Positions 17,201 through 24,811 of a DNA stretch of 48,237 bases are shown piece after piece. The translations under genes were made by a program, and so were the position numbers. The stretch is from NCBI GenBank assembly GCA_041191405.1, contig JBEEOW010000027.1:1-48237 (forward strand). Direction: 5' to 3'. The first letter of the stretch is position 1; each line of letters starts with the position of its first letter. Source of the DNA: JBEEOW01 sp041191405. Lineage in GTDB: Bacteria; Bacteroidota; Bacteroidia; Cytophagales; UBA9547. The notes under the pieces were generated by a model that saw nothing but the letters and a program-made list of their open reading frames with translations, did not search any database and was not told the DNA's origin.

Positions 17201-18105
17201 GGTGTTGAAGTTACCGCAACAGAACTCTGATTTTGAACCCTTTGACCAGTTGTCCCACTTTTAATTGTTAAAAAATAATGACATGAATCAGTGTAAATAT
17301 TATTTACATGTTTAAATAATTGATTATTTAAATCAAGATTCCATGTTGTAGGAGAGGAAACATAAAACAAAATATAATCTTGTGCATCAAACTTCCCGTC
17401 TTCTTCTCCAATTACAACAATGTTGTTTTCAATTAAATCTTTAGCTCTGTCTTCGGCATTTGCTTGAGGTAACATTTTAGCTCCATTTCCAAAAATTGCA
17501 ATATTCTTAGGGTTAATATTATCAACATCAACCCCCCAACTTTTCAAAGTTGAATAATCTACTTTATAAATTCCCGAATTTATAAAAGCCATTTTGTACC
17601 AATCTCCTGTTGACAATACCGATGAAGTTGGATTGGGACTTGTATTTAATCTTGAAACTCTAGAACGGATATTGTTAGTACCTCTTGAAAATGAATATGA
17701 AAAACTTACAAGTCTTTCCCATTGTTGAGTATTACTGTTTTGACGAATGGCAGCTATAAATATTTTAGAAATAGTACTTTTTCTTTGACTTCCTGATTCA
17801 ATATAAAAAGTTTTGTCAGAGTTCTCAATTTTAATATTTGCAGATGGTATTGATTCATATACTGCATCAATTATTTTAAAATCTGAAACATAAGAATTTT
17901 CTACAATTACAAATGAAGGTGCGAAGTTTAATTGACTAGGGTATACCGCATCCTTAAAATTAGGAAGAACAAATTCCTGACCTGAAGATACAGTAATAGT
18001 TTTATTTTCAAGCCATTGAATAGAAACCACTTTACTTTGAGCAAAGATACTCAAAGGTAAAAATAGAATCACGTAAAATATAAAGTTGATTTTTTTCGAA
18101 TTCAT
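14263..18105 (-). CDS. porU: Type IX secretion sortase PorU (C25-like cysteine peptidase)
   Basis: PorU removes the C-terminal sorting domain of type IX cargo at the cell surface and attaches the cargo to the outer membrane. The gene predicts 1280 residues from ATG 18105, chosen because it gives a clean signal peptide (MNSKKINFIFYV to IFAQ) while the upstream ATG adds only five residues. The central gingipain-like domain contains the catalytic His in YTGHGG (residue 791) and the catalytic Cys in TATCEFG (residue 825). The C terminus carries NYPNPF, then a beta-sandwich ending EKLVILN, the type A sorting-domain form that PorU itself keeps. It is followed at once by porV. Identification is firm. 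Confidence 0.96.
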   Translation of the reverse strand: MNSKKINFIFYVILFLPLSIFAQSKVVSIQWLENKTITVSSGQEFVLPNFKDAVYPSQLNFAPSFVIVENSYVSDFKIIDAVYESIPSANIKIENSDKTFYIESGSQRKSTISKIFIAAIRQNSNTQQWERLVSFSYSFSRGTNNIRSRVSRLNTSPNPTSSVLSTGDWYKMAFINSGIYKVDYSTLKSWGVDVDNINPKNIAIFGNGAKMLPQANAEDRAKDLIENNIVVIGEEDGKFDAQDYILFYVSSPTTWNLDLNNQLFKHVNNIYTDSCHYFLTIKSGTTGQRVQNQSSVAVTSTPKTTFDERIAFEKDEVNLLKSGRQWYGSPLNLYNNFQQNVSFTLNGICKDSILNVTSAVLGKSTGPTSSSISFDITLNSKPLGTQTMNESGSVAYTTIGIEKVNTFEYIVASIPGNEVFNFNYLFKRASEPTATGYINYIDLNFKKNLKLYNGQVSFRSIDSRNQIESSFAILGVQNTLRIWDVTNPLEAIGQEYELKNDSAIFGYLTSNSIREFVAFSGSSFSGPLSVVKILNQNLHALNPSNLLIITHPKFLSSANKLAAHRKSNDNLSVQVVSVTDIYNEFSSGNQDITAIRDFIKMIYDKNSSGPDSLEYVLLFGDCSYDYKNRISGNTNYVPVYESINSLHPVNSYSSDDFFGFMDENEGLWGETPAENYYLDLGIGRIPCNSVDQAEAVVAKLINYSNKSVSYNPWKNNIAFIADAGDSNLHLSQADQLAANLESINPSININKIYLDAFPFKTAPDGVSAPDCNKAINEAVENGSLLINYTGHGGTAQLSVKRVITIPQITSWKNTDKLALFVTATCEFGTYDDPGFESAGEQILLTPNGAGVGLVTTTRPVYSNSNFALNNAFYSVIFTKVNGKYPRLGNAVVYTKNNALYDVVNRNYALLGDPSMKLAYAENNISLTSINNAPIASDTLNALEKVNFKGQINDNSNVKLSSFNGTLYITVYDKKSNIKTLGQDGSIATNVKALNSIIYSGQASVANGDFNFSFVVPKDISYQIDYGKISLYAKETNLTTDASGYNNQILIGGSSKNAKSDNIPPVIKLFMNDESFVNGGITNYTPKLIALISDSNGINITGSGIGHELSGVLNNNDKDVIVLNKYFSSKKDDYTSGRVDYQLNLEKPGQQTIRVKAWDTYNNSSEASLDFVVASDEKLALSHVLNYPNPFTSNTNFHFDHNRAGEDLSVQVQVFTTSGKLIKTLQTEAIISKSHFSELNWDGKDDYGDNIGKGVYVYKVSVRSKRDNSETHTYEKLVILN

Positions 18106-18173
18106 AATCTTGAATAACACTAATTTAATTCAATAACATATTTAACATGAAAAATGTTAAATTATTGTATTCT

Positions 18174-18896
18174 CTATTTGTTATGTGCGAGTGTTTGTAT
18201 TACAGATAACAGGATATACAAAACCAACACCATTGGAATTGCTAAATACTGAAATGCTATTCCTAACACTACTGCTCCTCCAATTAAAATATACCTATAA
18301 AGGTTTTCATTAATTGCAAATGTTTTAAATTTCAATGCTATAAGAGGCAATTCACTTATTAATAGATAAGACATTATTAAACAATACCCTATTAAAAAGT
18401 AATCATTTAAAAGGATATTTTCAATCATTTCAATACCTTCATAAGCATTCAAAATTGGGTAAAATGAAGCAACAAACATTGCATTTGTTGGTGTTGGGAC
18501 CCCAATAAAACTATCACTTTGACGTGTATCAATATTAAACTTAGCAAGCCTATAAGCCGAAAATAATGGAATAAGTAAAGCGAAATAAGAAACAGAAAAA
18601 TTAAAATTAGCAGACAAGTGTTCTATATCTTGCTCCAACAAATCGTATAAAATAAAACCCGGCAGTACACCAAACGAAACCATATCTGCCAATGAATCAA
18701 GTTCCTTCCCCAAAGGAGAAGTAACTTTTAATAATCTTGCTGCAAAGCCGTCAAAAAAATCGGCAACAGCTGCAAGGCCAATCATTAAAGAGGCTGTCAT
18801 GCCATCGCCTTTAAAAATGGCTAAAATACCCAAACAACCACATAATAAGTTGATTAGTGTAATAATGTTGGGTATTTCTGCTTTTATTTTTTTCAT
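18174..18896 (-). CDS. pssA: CDP-diacylglycerol-serine O-phosphatidyltransferase
   Basis: The enzyme makes phosphatidylserine from CDP-diacylglycerol and serine, the precursor of phosphatidylethanolamine. The 240-residue protein shows the CDP-alcohol phosphotransferase signature DG-x2-AR-x8-G-x3-D-x3-D as DGFAAR, then G, D and D around residues 49-71. About six to seven membrane helices follow. It starts 7 nt after the upstream small gene on the same strand. A choice between serine and another alcohol as acceptor cannot be made by eye alone, but the length and the N-terminal IPNIITLINLLCGC segment fit PssA. Confidence 0.9.
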   Translation of the reverse strand: MKKIKAEIPNIITLINLLCGCLGILAIFKGDGMTASLMIGLAAVADFFDGFAARLLKVTSPLGKELDSLADMVSFGVLPGFILYDLLEQDIEHLSANFNFSVSYFALLIPLFSAYRLAKFNIDTRQSDSFIGVPTPTNAMFVASFYPILNAYEGIEMIENILLNDYFLIGYCLIMSYLLISELPLIALKFKTFAINENLYRYILIGGAVVLGIAFQYLAIPMVLVLYILLSVIQTLAHNK

Positions 18897-18903
18897 AAAT
18901 CAA

Positions 18904-19317
18904 TTATGCTTTCCAAACTTCTTTGCTAGTACCACTATTGATTACCAACAATAAACGTACTGGCGAAGGAACAAAAACCAATCTAGTATCTTGATCTTCA
19001 AAACCTTGTATATCTACAGGAACGCCTTCTTCGTCAAGTGGTTTATAATCAACCCCTGATTCAATCTCAATTTTGTGGTATTCTTTAGCAATATAAGCAA
19101 TAGGTAACATTACATCAGATTTTGGACTGATTTTTTTATACACTTTACTTATTACTTCTTCCAATTCATCGCCATAAGTGTCAATAAATGCATCTTCTAT
19201 CTCGTGCAATTCATCTTCTACTTCGTCGTATTTTTCATTAGCATAATCAATTCCTGCTAATTCAATTTTCTTTTCAATAATTTGGATTAAGTCCGAGTTT
19301 AAGGCTTTTTTGTCCAT
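18904..19317 (-). CDS. Conserved-looking acidic hypothetical protein
   Basis: The 137-residue protein is strongly acidic in its first half, with an EVEDELHEIEDAF amphipathic stretch. It has no signal peptide, membrane segment or enzyme motif that I recognise. The C-terminal third is more hydrophobic (LVFVPSPVRLLLVI). It lies 7 nt upstream of pssA on the same strand and is probably co-transcribed with it. I do not assign a function. Confidence 0.7.
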   Translation of the reverse strand: MDKKALNSDLIQIIEKKIELAGIDYANEKYDEVEDELHEIEDAFIDTYGDELEEVISKVYKKISPKSDVMLPIAYIAKEYHKIEIESGVDYKPLDEEGVPVDIQGFEDQDTRLVFVPSPVRLLLVINSGTSKEVWKA

Positions 19318-19511
19318 GCTTGGGTAATAATTAAAGGAAGTTTTCGCAAAAGTGCTAACTCAAAACGCAACTTGCAAATATTGTCTGAATTATATTATAT
19401 TTTTTTTTAATTGACAGATTAATTGAAAATATAAGGCTAAAAATTTGTCAGAAAATGAATAAATCAACATCTTTAGAAATTAAATATGTTTTTAATAAAT
19501 ATTACAATAAT

Positions 19512-21272
19512 ATGAGTGCACTAACTTTTGATTTAGCTTCTCTAGGAGAATCTATTAAAAACAAAGTAACTTCATGGTTAAATGGAAGTTACGACTCAAA
19601 TACCAAAGAAGTTATCACAAATTGGATTAAAGAAGGTAATGCAGATGCAATTACTGAAGCGTTTTATAAAGATTTAGAATTTGGAACTGGTGGCTTAAGA
19701 GGTATCATGGGTGTTGGTTCAAACAGAATCAATCGTTACACCATTGGAACTGCTACGCAAGGTTTAGCAAATTATTTAATAAAAACATATCCAAACCAAG
19801 CTATTTCGGTTGCCATAGCACATGATAGCCGTAATGATAGCGATACTTTTGCGAAAGTTACTGCTGATGTATTTTCGGCTAATGGCATTAAAGTTTACTT
19901 TTTCTCAGCATTAAGACCAACACCTGAGTTGTCGTTTGCGATTCGTCATTTTGGTTGTCAAAGTGGTGTTGTACTAACAGCATCGCACAACCCTAAAGAA
20001 TATAATGGATACAAAGCTTATTGGAATGATGGAGCACAAATGATTGCACCTCATGACGTAAATGTAATTACAGAAGTAAATGCAATTCAATCAATTAGCG
20101 AAGTAAAATTCACAGCAAACCCTGATTTAATTCACTATATTGGCGAAGAAGTTGATAATGCATATTTGAATAAAATTGTTGAATTATCTATTTCTAAAGA
20201 GGCAATTAAGCGTCAAAAAGACCTAAAAATTGTATTTACACCAATTCACGGAACAGGAATTACGGTTGTTCCTAAAGTATTAGAATTATTTGGTTTTGAA
20301 AATGTAACAATAGTTGAAGAGCAAAGTAATCCTGATGGAAACTTCCCAACAGTTGTGTATCCAAACCCAGAAGAAGCGGAAGCATTAAGTATAGCGATTA
20401 AAAAAGCACAAGAAATAGATGCAGATTTAGTACTTGCTACTGACCCTGATGCTGACCGTGTAGGAATTGCTATTAAAAATGACAAAAATGAATTCCAATT
20501 ATTAAATGGTAATCAAACAGGTGCTTTATTGATTTACTATTTGGTAAATGCTTGGAAAGAGGCAAACAAAATTACAGGGAAACAATATGTTGTTAAAACA
20601 ATAGTAACCACAGGTTTAATTGCAAAAATTGCAGAAAAATTTGAGGTAAAATGTTACGATACATTAACCGGATTTAAATTTATTGCAGCTTTAATTAAAG
20701 AACTTGAAGGCAAAGAAACCTTTATTGGTGGAGGCGAAGAAAGTTATGGTTATTTAATTGGAGATTCAGTTAGAGATAAAGACGCAGTAGCTTCATCGGC
20801 ATTTATTGCAGAAATGGTAGCTTGGGCTAAAGACCAAAACAAATCATTATATGATTTATTGTTAGATATGTATGTAGAATTTGGTTTCTTTAAAGAGAAA
20901 TTAATTTCAATTACTAAAAAAGGAAAATCTGGAGCTGAAGAAATCAAAGCAATGATGAAAGAACTAAGAGAAAATGCCCCTTCAACAATAGCAGGTTCTC
21001 AATTAGTTACAATTGCAGATTACGAAAATGGTATTGAACATGATATGGTAAACAAAACGCAAAAACCATTGACTTTACCTAAATCAGATGTGTTGCAATT
21101 TATTACTGCTGATGGTTCTATAATTTCAGCTCGTCCATCAGGCACAGAGCCAAAAATTAAGTTTTATTTCAGTGTAAACTTACCATTAACATCTAAAAAC
21201 GAATATGTACAAGTATCTAAAGCATTAGACGAAAAAATCAATGCTGCAGTAGCTGACTTAAGATTGAACTAG
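19512..21272 (+). CDS. Phosphohexomutase (phosphoglucomutase/phosphomannomutase family)
   Basis: The enzyme interconverts hexose 1- and 6-phosphates, feeding nucleotide-sugar synthesis. The 586-residue product carries the phosphoserine loop TASHNPKEYNG (active Ser about 157), the metal loop DPDADR (about 312-317), the sugar-binding loop GGGEESYGY and the phosphate-binding RPSGTEPK near the C terminus, in the correct order for the long, PGM2-like bacterial class. A longer frame begins at ATG 19455; I prefer ATG 19512 because the extension is Asn/Lys-rich and does not look like the family's N terminus. The next gene follows after 2 nt. Whether glucose or mannose phosphate is the main substrate is unclear. 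Confidence 0.93.
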   Translation: MSALTFDLASLGESIKNKVTSWLNGSYDSNTKEVITNWIKEGNADAITEAFYKDLEFGTGGLRGIMGVGSNRINRYTIGTATQGLANYLIKTYPNQAISVAIAHDSRNDSDTFAKVTADVFSANGIKVYFFSALRPTPELSFAIRHFGCQSGVVLTASHNPKEYNGYKAYWNDGAQMIAPHDVNVITEVNAIQSISEVKFTANPDLIHYIGEEVDNAYLNKIVELSISKEAIKRQKDLKIVFTPIHGTGITVVPKVLELFGFENVTIVEEQSNPDGNFPTVVYPNPEEAEALSIAIKKAQEIDADLVLATDPDADRVGIAIKNDKNEFQLLNGNQTGALLIYYLVNAWKEANKITGKQYVVKTIVTTGLIAKIAEKFEVKCYDTLTGFKFIAALIKELEGKETFIGGGEESYGYLIGDSVRDKDAVASSAFIAEMVAWAKDQNKSLYDLLLDMYVEFGFFKEKLISITKKGKSGAEEIKAMMKELRENAPSTIAGSQLVTIADYENGIEHDMVNKTQKPLTLPKSDVLQFITADGSIISARPSGTEPKIKFYFSVNLPLTSKNEYVQVSKALDEKINAAVADLRLN

Positions 21273-21274
21273 TT

Positions 21275-21778
21275 TTGAAAGAGAAAAAAGAAAAAAAAGA
21301 AGATACTTTATTATCTCAATTGTTAAAATATGGTGTTGCAGGTGTCTTCAACACCATATTAGGATTTGTAATTTTATATGTACAGTTAGAATTATTGAAT
21401 GTTAACTTTTACTTAGCCAATGTTATAAATTACGGTATAGGATTTTTCACTAATTTTTATCTGAATCGAAAATTCACTTTTAAAAGTGATGGTTCAGCTA
21501 AAAAAGAAATGAAAATATCAATACTTGTATATTTAGCTAGTTATGCTTTGCAATTTGCACTAATTACATATTTAAAAGATGAACAAATTTCTGCAATGAT
21601 ATTTTGTTCGGAACTTGGATATTCTTTAACACCAGAATTTGTAATTTCAATCATTGGTGAAGAAAGAATTATGAGAATTCTTGATACAAAAATGATTATT
21701 ATGTATTGGGGAATTGTAGTTTTTGCCCTTTCAAACTTTATTTTGAATAAAACATTTACATTCAAAAAGAAAAAATAA
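21275..21778 (+). CDS. GtrA-like membrane protein
   Basis: The 167-residue protein has four membrane helices and the GtrA hallmarks: LLKYGVAGVFNT at the first helix, then FYLNRKFTFK after the second, echoed by NFILNKTFTFK at the very end. GtrA-family proteins assist movement of lipid-linked sugars across the membrane. The only start that fits is TTG at 21275, 2 nt after the mutase stop codon, so translation is probably coupled. Its pairing with a hexose-phosphate mutase fits a sugar-donor role. Confidence 0.85.
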   Translation: MKEKKEKKEDTLLSQLLKYGVAGVFNTILGFVILYVQLELLNVNFYLANVINYGIGFFTNFYLNRKFTFKSDGSAKKEMKISILVYLASYALQFALITYLKDEQISAMIFCSELGYSLTPEFVISIIGEERIMRILDTKMIIMYWGIVVFALSNFILNKTFTFKKKK

Positions 21779-21783
21779 ATACC

Positions 21784-21817
21784 AAACGGATAAGCTGAAA
21801 AGTTTATCCGTTTTTTT
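21784..21817 (+). terminator. Rho-independent terminator after the gtrA-like gene
   Basis: The arms AAACGGATAA and TTTATCCGTTT (roughly 21784-21813) are followed by a T run. It lies 5 nt after the stop codon of the GtrA-like gene. Confidence 0.85.
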
Positions 21818-21833
21818 ATGAAATTAATATCAA

Positions 21834-21865
21834 AAAAATAGCCTCCAAAATTAGAGGCTATTTTT
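21834..21865. terminator. Second, bidirectional terminator hairpin
   Basis: Perfect 12-bp arms (AAAAATAGCCTC and its complement at 21854-21865) enclose an 8-nt loop, with A and T runs on both sides. It lies just beyond the first terminator. Confidence 0.85.
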
Positions 21866-21900
21866 GATTAAACTATAATACCAAATGTATTTATTAAAGT

Positions 21901-22026
21901 ATTCCAGAGAAAACTTTCACTTCGACAAGCTCAGTGACCATTTTCGAGTAATAAGTTACTCAAAAAATTATCTTTACGGTTGCTGAGCCTGTCGAAGCAT
22001 TAGTAAAGATAATTTTTCGCTAAAAA
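21901..22026. repeat. Large REP-like imperfect palindrome, copy 1
   Basis: The element contains CTTCGACAAGCTCAG (21920-21934) facing CTGAGCCTGTCGAAG (21983-21997), an inner hairpin GAGTAATAAGTTACTC, and outer arms ATTATCTTTAC/GTAAAGATAAT. A second, related copy lies at 35197-35331. Short palindromes with the CTTCGACA..CTCAG core are widespread intergenic repeats in bacteria, often linked to REP-type elements. No transposase gene is present here. Confidence 0.85.
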
Positions 22027-22054
22027 CATTTTATACTGTTCTCAAATCTATTTT

Positions 22055-22426
22055 TTACTTCGGTAACACAAAATGAACAGAAATGTCAGCATCTACAGCC
22101 CAACCTGGTGATTTAGTAAATTTAATTAACTTAACCACTCTAACAGCTTCGTCAGAGCATGTACCACCAACAGCTTTTAATACTCTTGCGCTTGTAACAT
22201 TTCCCTTTTCATCAATTTTAATAGAAAGTAAACATTCACCTTGAATACGATTTTTCTTAGCCATTACAGGATATTGAATATTTCTATTGATGAATGCATA
22301 CAAAGAATCTTGTCCACCTTCATAATACTGAGAAACAATTAGTTGCTTGGTAGGTTTTTGAGCAAATGCTTGATTTGTTAACAGCAATGCAAACATTGCC
22401 CCAATGAGTAAGCCAATTTTTTTCAT
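22055..22426 (-). CDS. Secreted TonB C-terminal-domain protein
   Basis: The 123-residue product has a signal peptide (MKKIGLLIGAMFALLL to AFAQ) followed directly by a TonB-type C-terminal domain. The domain begins at the INRNIQYPVMAKKN segment and includes GECLLSIKIDEKGNVTSARV and a closing hydrophobic strand (DISVHFVLPK). Unlike TonB itself, it has no membrane anchor or Pro-rich spacer, so it should be a free periplasmic protein. Such stand-alone domains are common in Bacteroidota. They may bind TonB boxes or act as partners of outer-membrane proteins. It is monocistronic. Confidence 0.85.
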   Translation of the reverse strand: MKKIGLLIGAMFALLLTNQAFAQKPTKQLIVSQYYEGGQDSLYAFINRNIQYPVMAKKNRIQGECLLSIKIDEKGNVTSARVLKAVGGTCSDEAVRVVKLIKFTKSPGWAVDADISVHFVLPK

Positions 22427-22544
22427 AGAAATGGTGTTTTAATTATCGTAAAGATAGATTTTATTTTCTTCTTCTCAATTGAATTAGCTAAATTTTTCTA
22501 ATTTAAATCTAATATTTTCTTTTATTAATCCTAAACTAATTTTA

Positions 22545-22574
22545 AGTTGTCAGTAATCAGTTTTCATTTATCAG
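22545..22574. repeat. Heptamer array (AGTTATC family)
   Basis: Units AGTTGTC, AGTAATC, AGTTTTC and ATTTATC follow one another exactly every 7 nt. The same consensus recurs at 40369-40417. Confidence 0.65.
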
Positions 22575-22752
22575 ATTTTTTAGTAATTCAATAAAGTATT
22601 TTAAGGTTATTTTTCTTAAAATGTTAACATTCAATATTAGATATTAAAGCAATCAACAAATTTCCATACTTAATTTTTTATACTCTTAATATATATTGCT
22701 AAATTGCAGGCTGAAAATTAATGAAGTATTGTTACATCTTTTGTACATATCA

Positions 22753-22859
22753 ATATTGCAGGTGTATTCACCAATAATGAGGTTTTTTAACCCCAGGCTA
22801 TAAGCCTGTTCTATTTTGTGGTAACCTATGTGGTTATCGGGGTTTCCCTCTTGCAATAT
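22753..22859 (+). promoter_or_regulatory. Structured leader RNA of the arginine genes
   Basis: The segment closes on itself through ATATTGCA (22753-22760) and TGCAATAT (22852-22859). Inside are hairpin GGTG-TATT-CACC (22761-22772), a helix AACCCC/GGGGTT (22789-22794 with 22839-22844) extended by GAGG/CCTC, hairpin CAGGCT-ATA-AGCCTG (22794-22808) and hairpin GTAACC/GGTTAT (22821-22837). It ends 38 nt before the GNAT start codon. It does not match any riboswitch consensus I know. Control of arginine synthesis by a riboswitch, attenuator or translation switch is a reasonable inference from location. Confidence 0.55.
22777..22803 (+). CDS. Possible leader peptide, 8 codons
   Basis: An ATG inside the structured leader opens the frame MRFFNPRL, ending in TAA. 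Two of the eight codons are the Arg codon AGG, and the stop codon lies within hairpin CAGGCT-ATA-AGCCTG. A ribosome pausing at the Arg codons would alter which helices can form, as in amino-acid attenuation. Two Arg codons is a weak signal and no obvious ribosome binding site precedes the ATG, so this remains a hypothesis. Confidence 0.35.
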   Translation: MRFFNPRL

Positions 22860-22897
22860 GTAATTAATTTATTCAATTCCTCCCTCCTTAATTTGTA

Positions 22898-23434
22898 ATG
22901 GACGAAATTATAGTACAAGTTGCCTCAGAAGAACATATTCGTTTTGCTGAAGATATTTGTAAAGAAATAGAAGAAAGTGCTAAAGCTCGTGGCACTGGCA
23001 TTGCCAAACGTGACCCTGAATATATCAAACGTAAAATGATTGAAGGCAAAGCAATTATTGCGCTTGCTGGAGACCAATTTGCAGGTTTTTGCTATATAGA
23101 ATCATGGGGACATGACAGATTTGTAGCTAATTCAGGATTAATAGTTGCACCACAATTTAGGAAAGATGGCTTAGCAACTCGAATTAAAGAAAAAGCATTT
23201 GAACTTTCGTTGATAAAATTCCCTGGAGCTAAACTATTTGGTTTAACTACAAGTTTAGCTGTAATGAAGATAAATAAACAACTAGGCTACGAAGCGGTTA
23301 ATTTTGAGCAACTAACTGATGATGAGCAATTTTGGAAAGGTTGTTCAAGTTGTGTAAATTACGACATTCTTACCTTTACCGACAAAAAACATTGTTTGTG
23401 TACAGGTATGATTTATGATCCAAACAAAGTTTAG
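22898..23434 (+). CDS. GNAT acyltransferase of arginine synthesis
   Basis: The 178-residue protein is a GNAT-fold N-acyltransferase. The central strand LIVAPQF is followed by the acyl-CoA loop RKDGLATRIKEKA (about residues 88-100). The C terminus carries a Cys cluster, GCSSC then HCLCTG, which I remember as characteristic of the GNAT found beside argG in Bacteroidota. It probably N-acylates glutamate, the first committed step of arginine synthesis. In Bacteroides the pathway uses succinylated intermediates, so the acyl donor may be succinyl-CoA. It heads a GNAT-argG-argC block and is preceded by a structured leader. Confidence 0.8.
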   Translation: MDEIIVQVASEEHIRFAEDICKEIEESAKARGTGIAKRDPEYIKRKMIEGKAIIALAGDQFAGFCYIESWGHDRFVANSGLIVAPQFRKDGLATRIKEKAFELSLIKFPGAKLFGLTTSLAVMKINKQLGYEAVNFEQLTDDEQFWKGCSSCVNYDILTFTDKKHCLCTGMIYDPNKV

Positions 23435-23519
23435 AGTTAACAGTTTAGAGTTTAGAGTTGAATTAATTCTAAATTCTAAGATTTTAAAACTCTGAACTCT
23501 AAACCCTTAACTCTAAACT
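23428..23519. repeat. Heptamer-repeat long inverted repeat between GNAT gene and argG
   Basis: Arms of 32 nt (23428-23459 and 23488-23519) pair at 29 positions. Each arm is made of TTTAGAG-type 7-nt units. The left arm covers the stop codon of the GNAT gene and the right arm ends 10 nt before the argG ATG, so the intercistronic region of the mRNA would form one long hairpin. Confidence 0.85.
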
Positions 23520-23529
23520 AATTTAAAAT

Positions 23530-24726
23530 ATGAATAACAAAGTTGTACTTGCATTTAGTGGTGGATTAGACACAACCTATTGTGTTAAATATCTAGCTGA
23601 AGATAAAGGTTTTGAAGTTTATACAGCCATTGTAAATACTGGTGGTTTTTCGAAAGAAGAATTAGCTGATATTGAGAAAAAAGCTTACGAATTAGGTGTA
23701 ATCAAACACGTTACGCTTGATTTAACTGACAAATATTACCAAGAATGTGTACGCTTTTTAGTATATGGTAATATATTGAAAAACAATACTTATCCACTTT
23801 CTGTAAGTGCTGAAAGAGTATTCCAAGCAATGGCAATTGCTCAATATGCTAAAGAAGTTGGCGCTGATTATGTAGCACATGGTTCAACTGGTGCTGGTAA
23901 CGACCAAGTTCGTTTTGATATGATTTTTAACATTATTTTCCCTTCTGCAGGAATTATTACTCCTATCAGAGATATGAAATTATCTCGAGAAGAAGAAATT
24001 GAATACCTTAAAGCTAAAGGTGTAGTTCGTGATTGGACTAAAGCTGCATATTCAATCAATGTTGGTATTTGGGGAACTTCTGTGGGTGGTAAAGAAACTT
24101 TAACATCTGACAAAACCTTGCCAGAATCTGCATTCCCAACGCAAGTTACCAAAACTGGCGAAGAAGAATTAACCATTGATTTCGTTAAAGGTCAAATTGC
24201 AGCTGTAAATGGTGTAAAATATGCTAATCCAGTTGAAGCAATTCAAAAAGTACAAGAAATTGCTGCACCTTACGGAGTTGGAAGAGATATTCACGTTGGA
24301 GATACAATTATTGGTATCAAAGGTAGAGTTGGATTTGAAGCTGCTGCGCCAATGGTAATTATCAAAGCGCATCATACCCTTGAAAAACATACACTTACCA
24401 AATGGCAAATGTATTGGAAAGAACAACTTGCAGGTTGGTATGGAAACTTTGTTCACGAAGGTCAATTCCTTGACCCAGTGATGAGAAACATTGAAAAATT
24501 CTTAGAAGAAACCCAAGAAAACGTAACAGGAACAGTTACTGTATTCCTTGCACCTTACAGATTCCATGTAGTTGGTATTACCTCAGATTATGATTTAATG
24601 TCATCTAAATTTGGAACTTATGGCGAAATGAACAATGCTTGGAGTGGCGAAGATGTAAAAGGATTCTCTAAAATATTTGGTAATCAAACTATGATTTACC
24701 ACAAAGTTCAGGAGTATAATAAGTAG
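23530..24726 (+). CDS. argG: Argininosuccinate synthase
   Basis: The enzyme joins citrulline and aspartate using ATP. The 398-residue protein opens with the PP-loop LAFSGGLDTTYCV (residues 7-19), and the synthase-type segments AHGSTGAGNDQVRFD and SINVGIWGTSVGG follow. The length is normal. It is the second gene of the arginine block and is flanked on both sides by heptamer-repeat hairpins. Identification is firm. Confidence 0.96.
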   Translation: MNNKVVLAFSGGLDTTYCVKYLAEDKGFEVYTAIVNTGGFSKEELADIEKKAYELGVIKHVTLDLTDKYYQECVRFLVYGNILKNNTYPLSVSAERVFQAMAIAQYAKEVGADYVAHGSTGAGNDQVRFDMIFNIIFPSAGIITPIRDMKLSREEEIEYLKAKGVVRDWTKAAYSINVGIWGTSVGGKETLTSDKTLPESAFPTQVTKTGEEELTIDFVKGQIAAVNGVKYANPVEAIQKVQEIAAPYGVGRDIHVGDTIIGIKGRVGFEAAAPMVIIKAHHTLEKHTLTKWQMYWKEQLAGWYGNFVHEGQFLDPVMRNIEKFLEETQENVTGTVTVFLAPYRFHVVGITSDYDLMSSKFGTYGEMNNAWSGEDVKGFSKIFGNQTMIYHKVQEYNK

Positions 24727-24731
24727 TTGTT

Positions 24732-24797
24732 AGTTCAGAGTTTAGAGTTAAGAGTTTTCTTTGATTAATCCTTAACTCTAAACCCTTAACTCTAAAC
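24732..24797. repeat. Heptamer-repeat inverted repeat between argG and argC
   Basis: The left array (TTCAGAG, TTTAGAG, TTAAGAG at 24734-24754) faces a right array of its complement (24770-24797). The two share the core GTTTAGAGTTAAG. It fills the gap between the two coding regions in the same way as the repeat before argG. Confidence 0.8.
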
Positions 24798-24811
24798 CAA
24801 TAACAAAAGAA

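Larger units (their letters stand above)
22427..22897. other. 471-bp noncoding region upstream of the arginine genes
   Basis: The first half, downstream of nothing and upstream of the minus-strand TonB-domain gene, is AT-rich and probably holds that gene's promoter. A short heptamer array lies at 22545-22574. The second half holds the foldable leader at 22753-22859 and a pyrimidine-rich stretch, TTCCTCCCTCCTT (22877-22889), just before the GNAT start codon. I see no convincing protein gene other than an 8-codon leader ORF. Confidence 0.7.

Noticed and set aside
22753..22859. Known riboswitch (SAM, TPP, cobalamin, FMN, lysine, glycine)
   Set aside because: None of the conserved cores I know for these classes is present.
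23428..23519. CRISPR-like appearance of repeated intergenic units
   Set aside because: The units are 7 nt with no spacers, and there are no cas genes; it is a heptamer repeat array.
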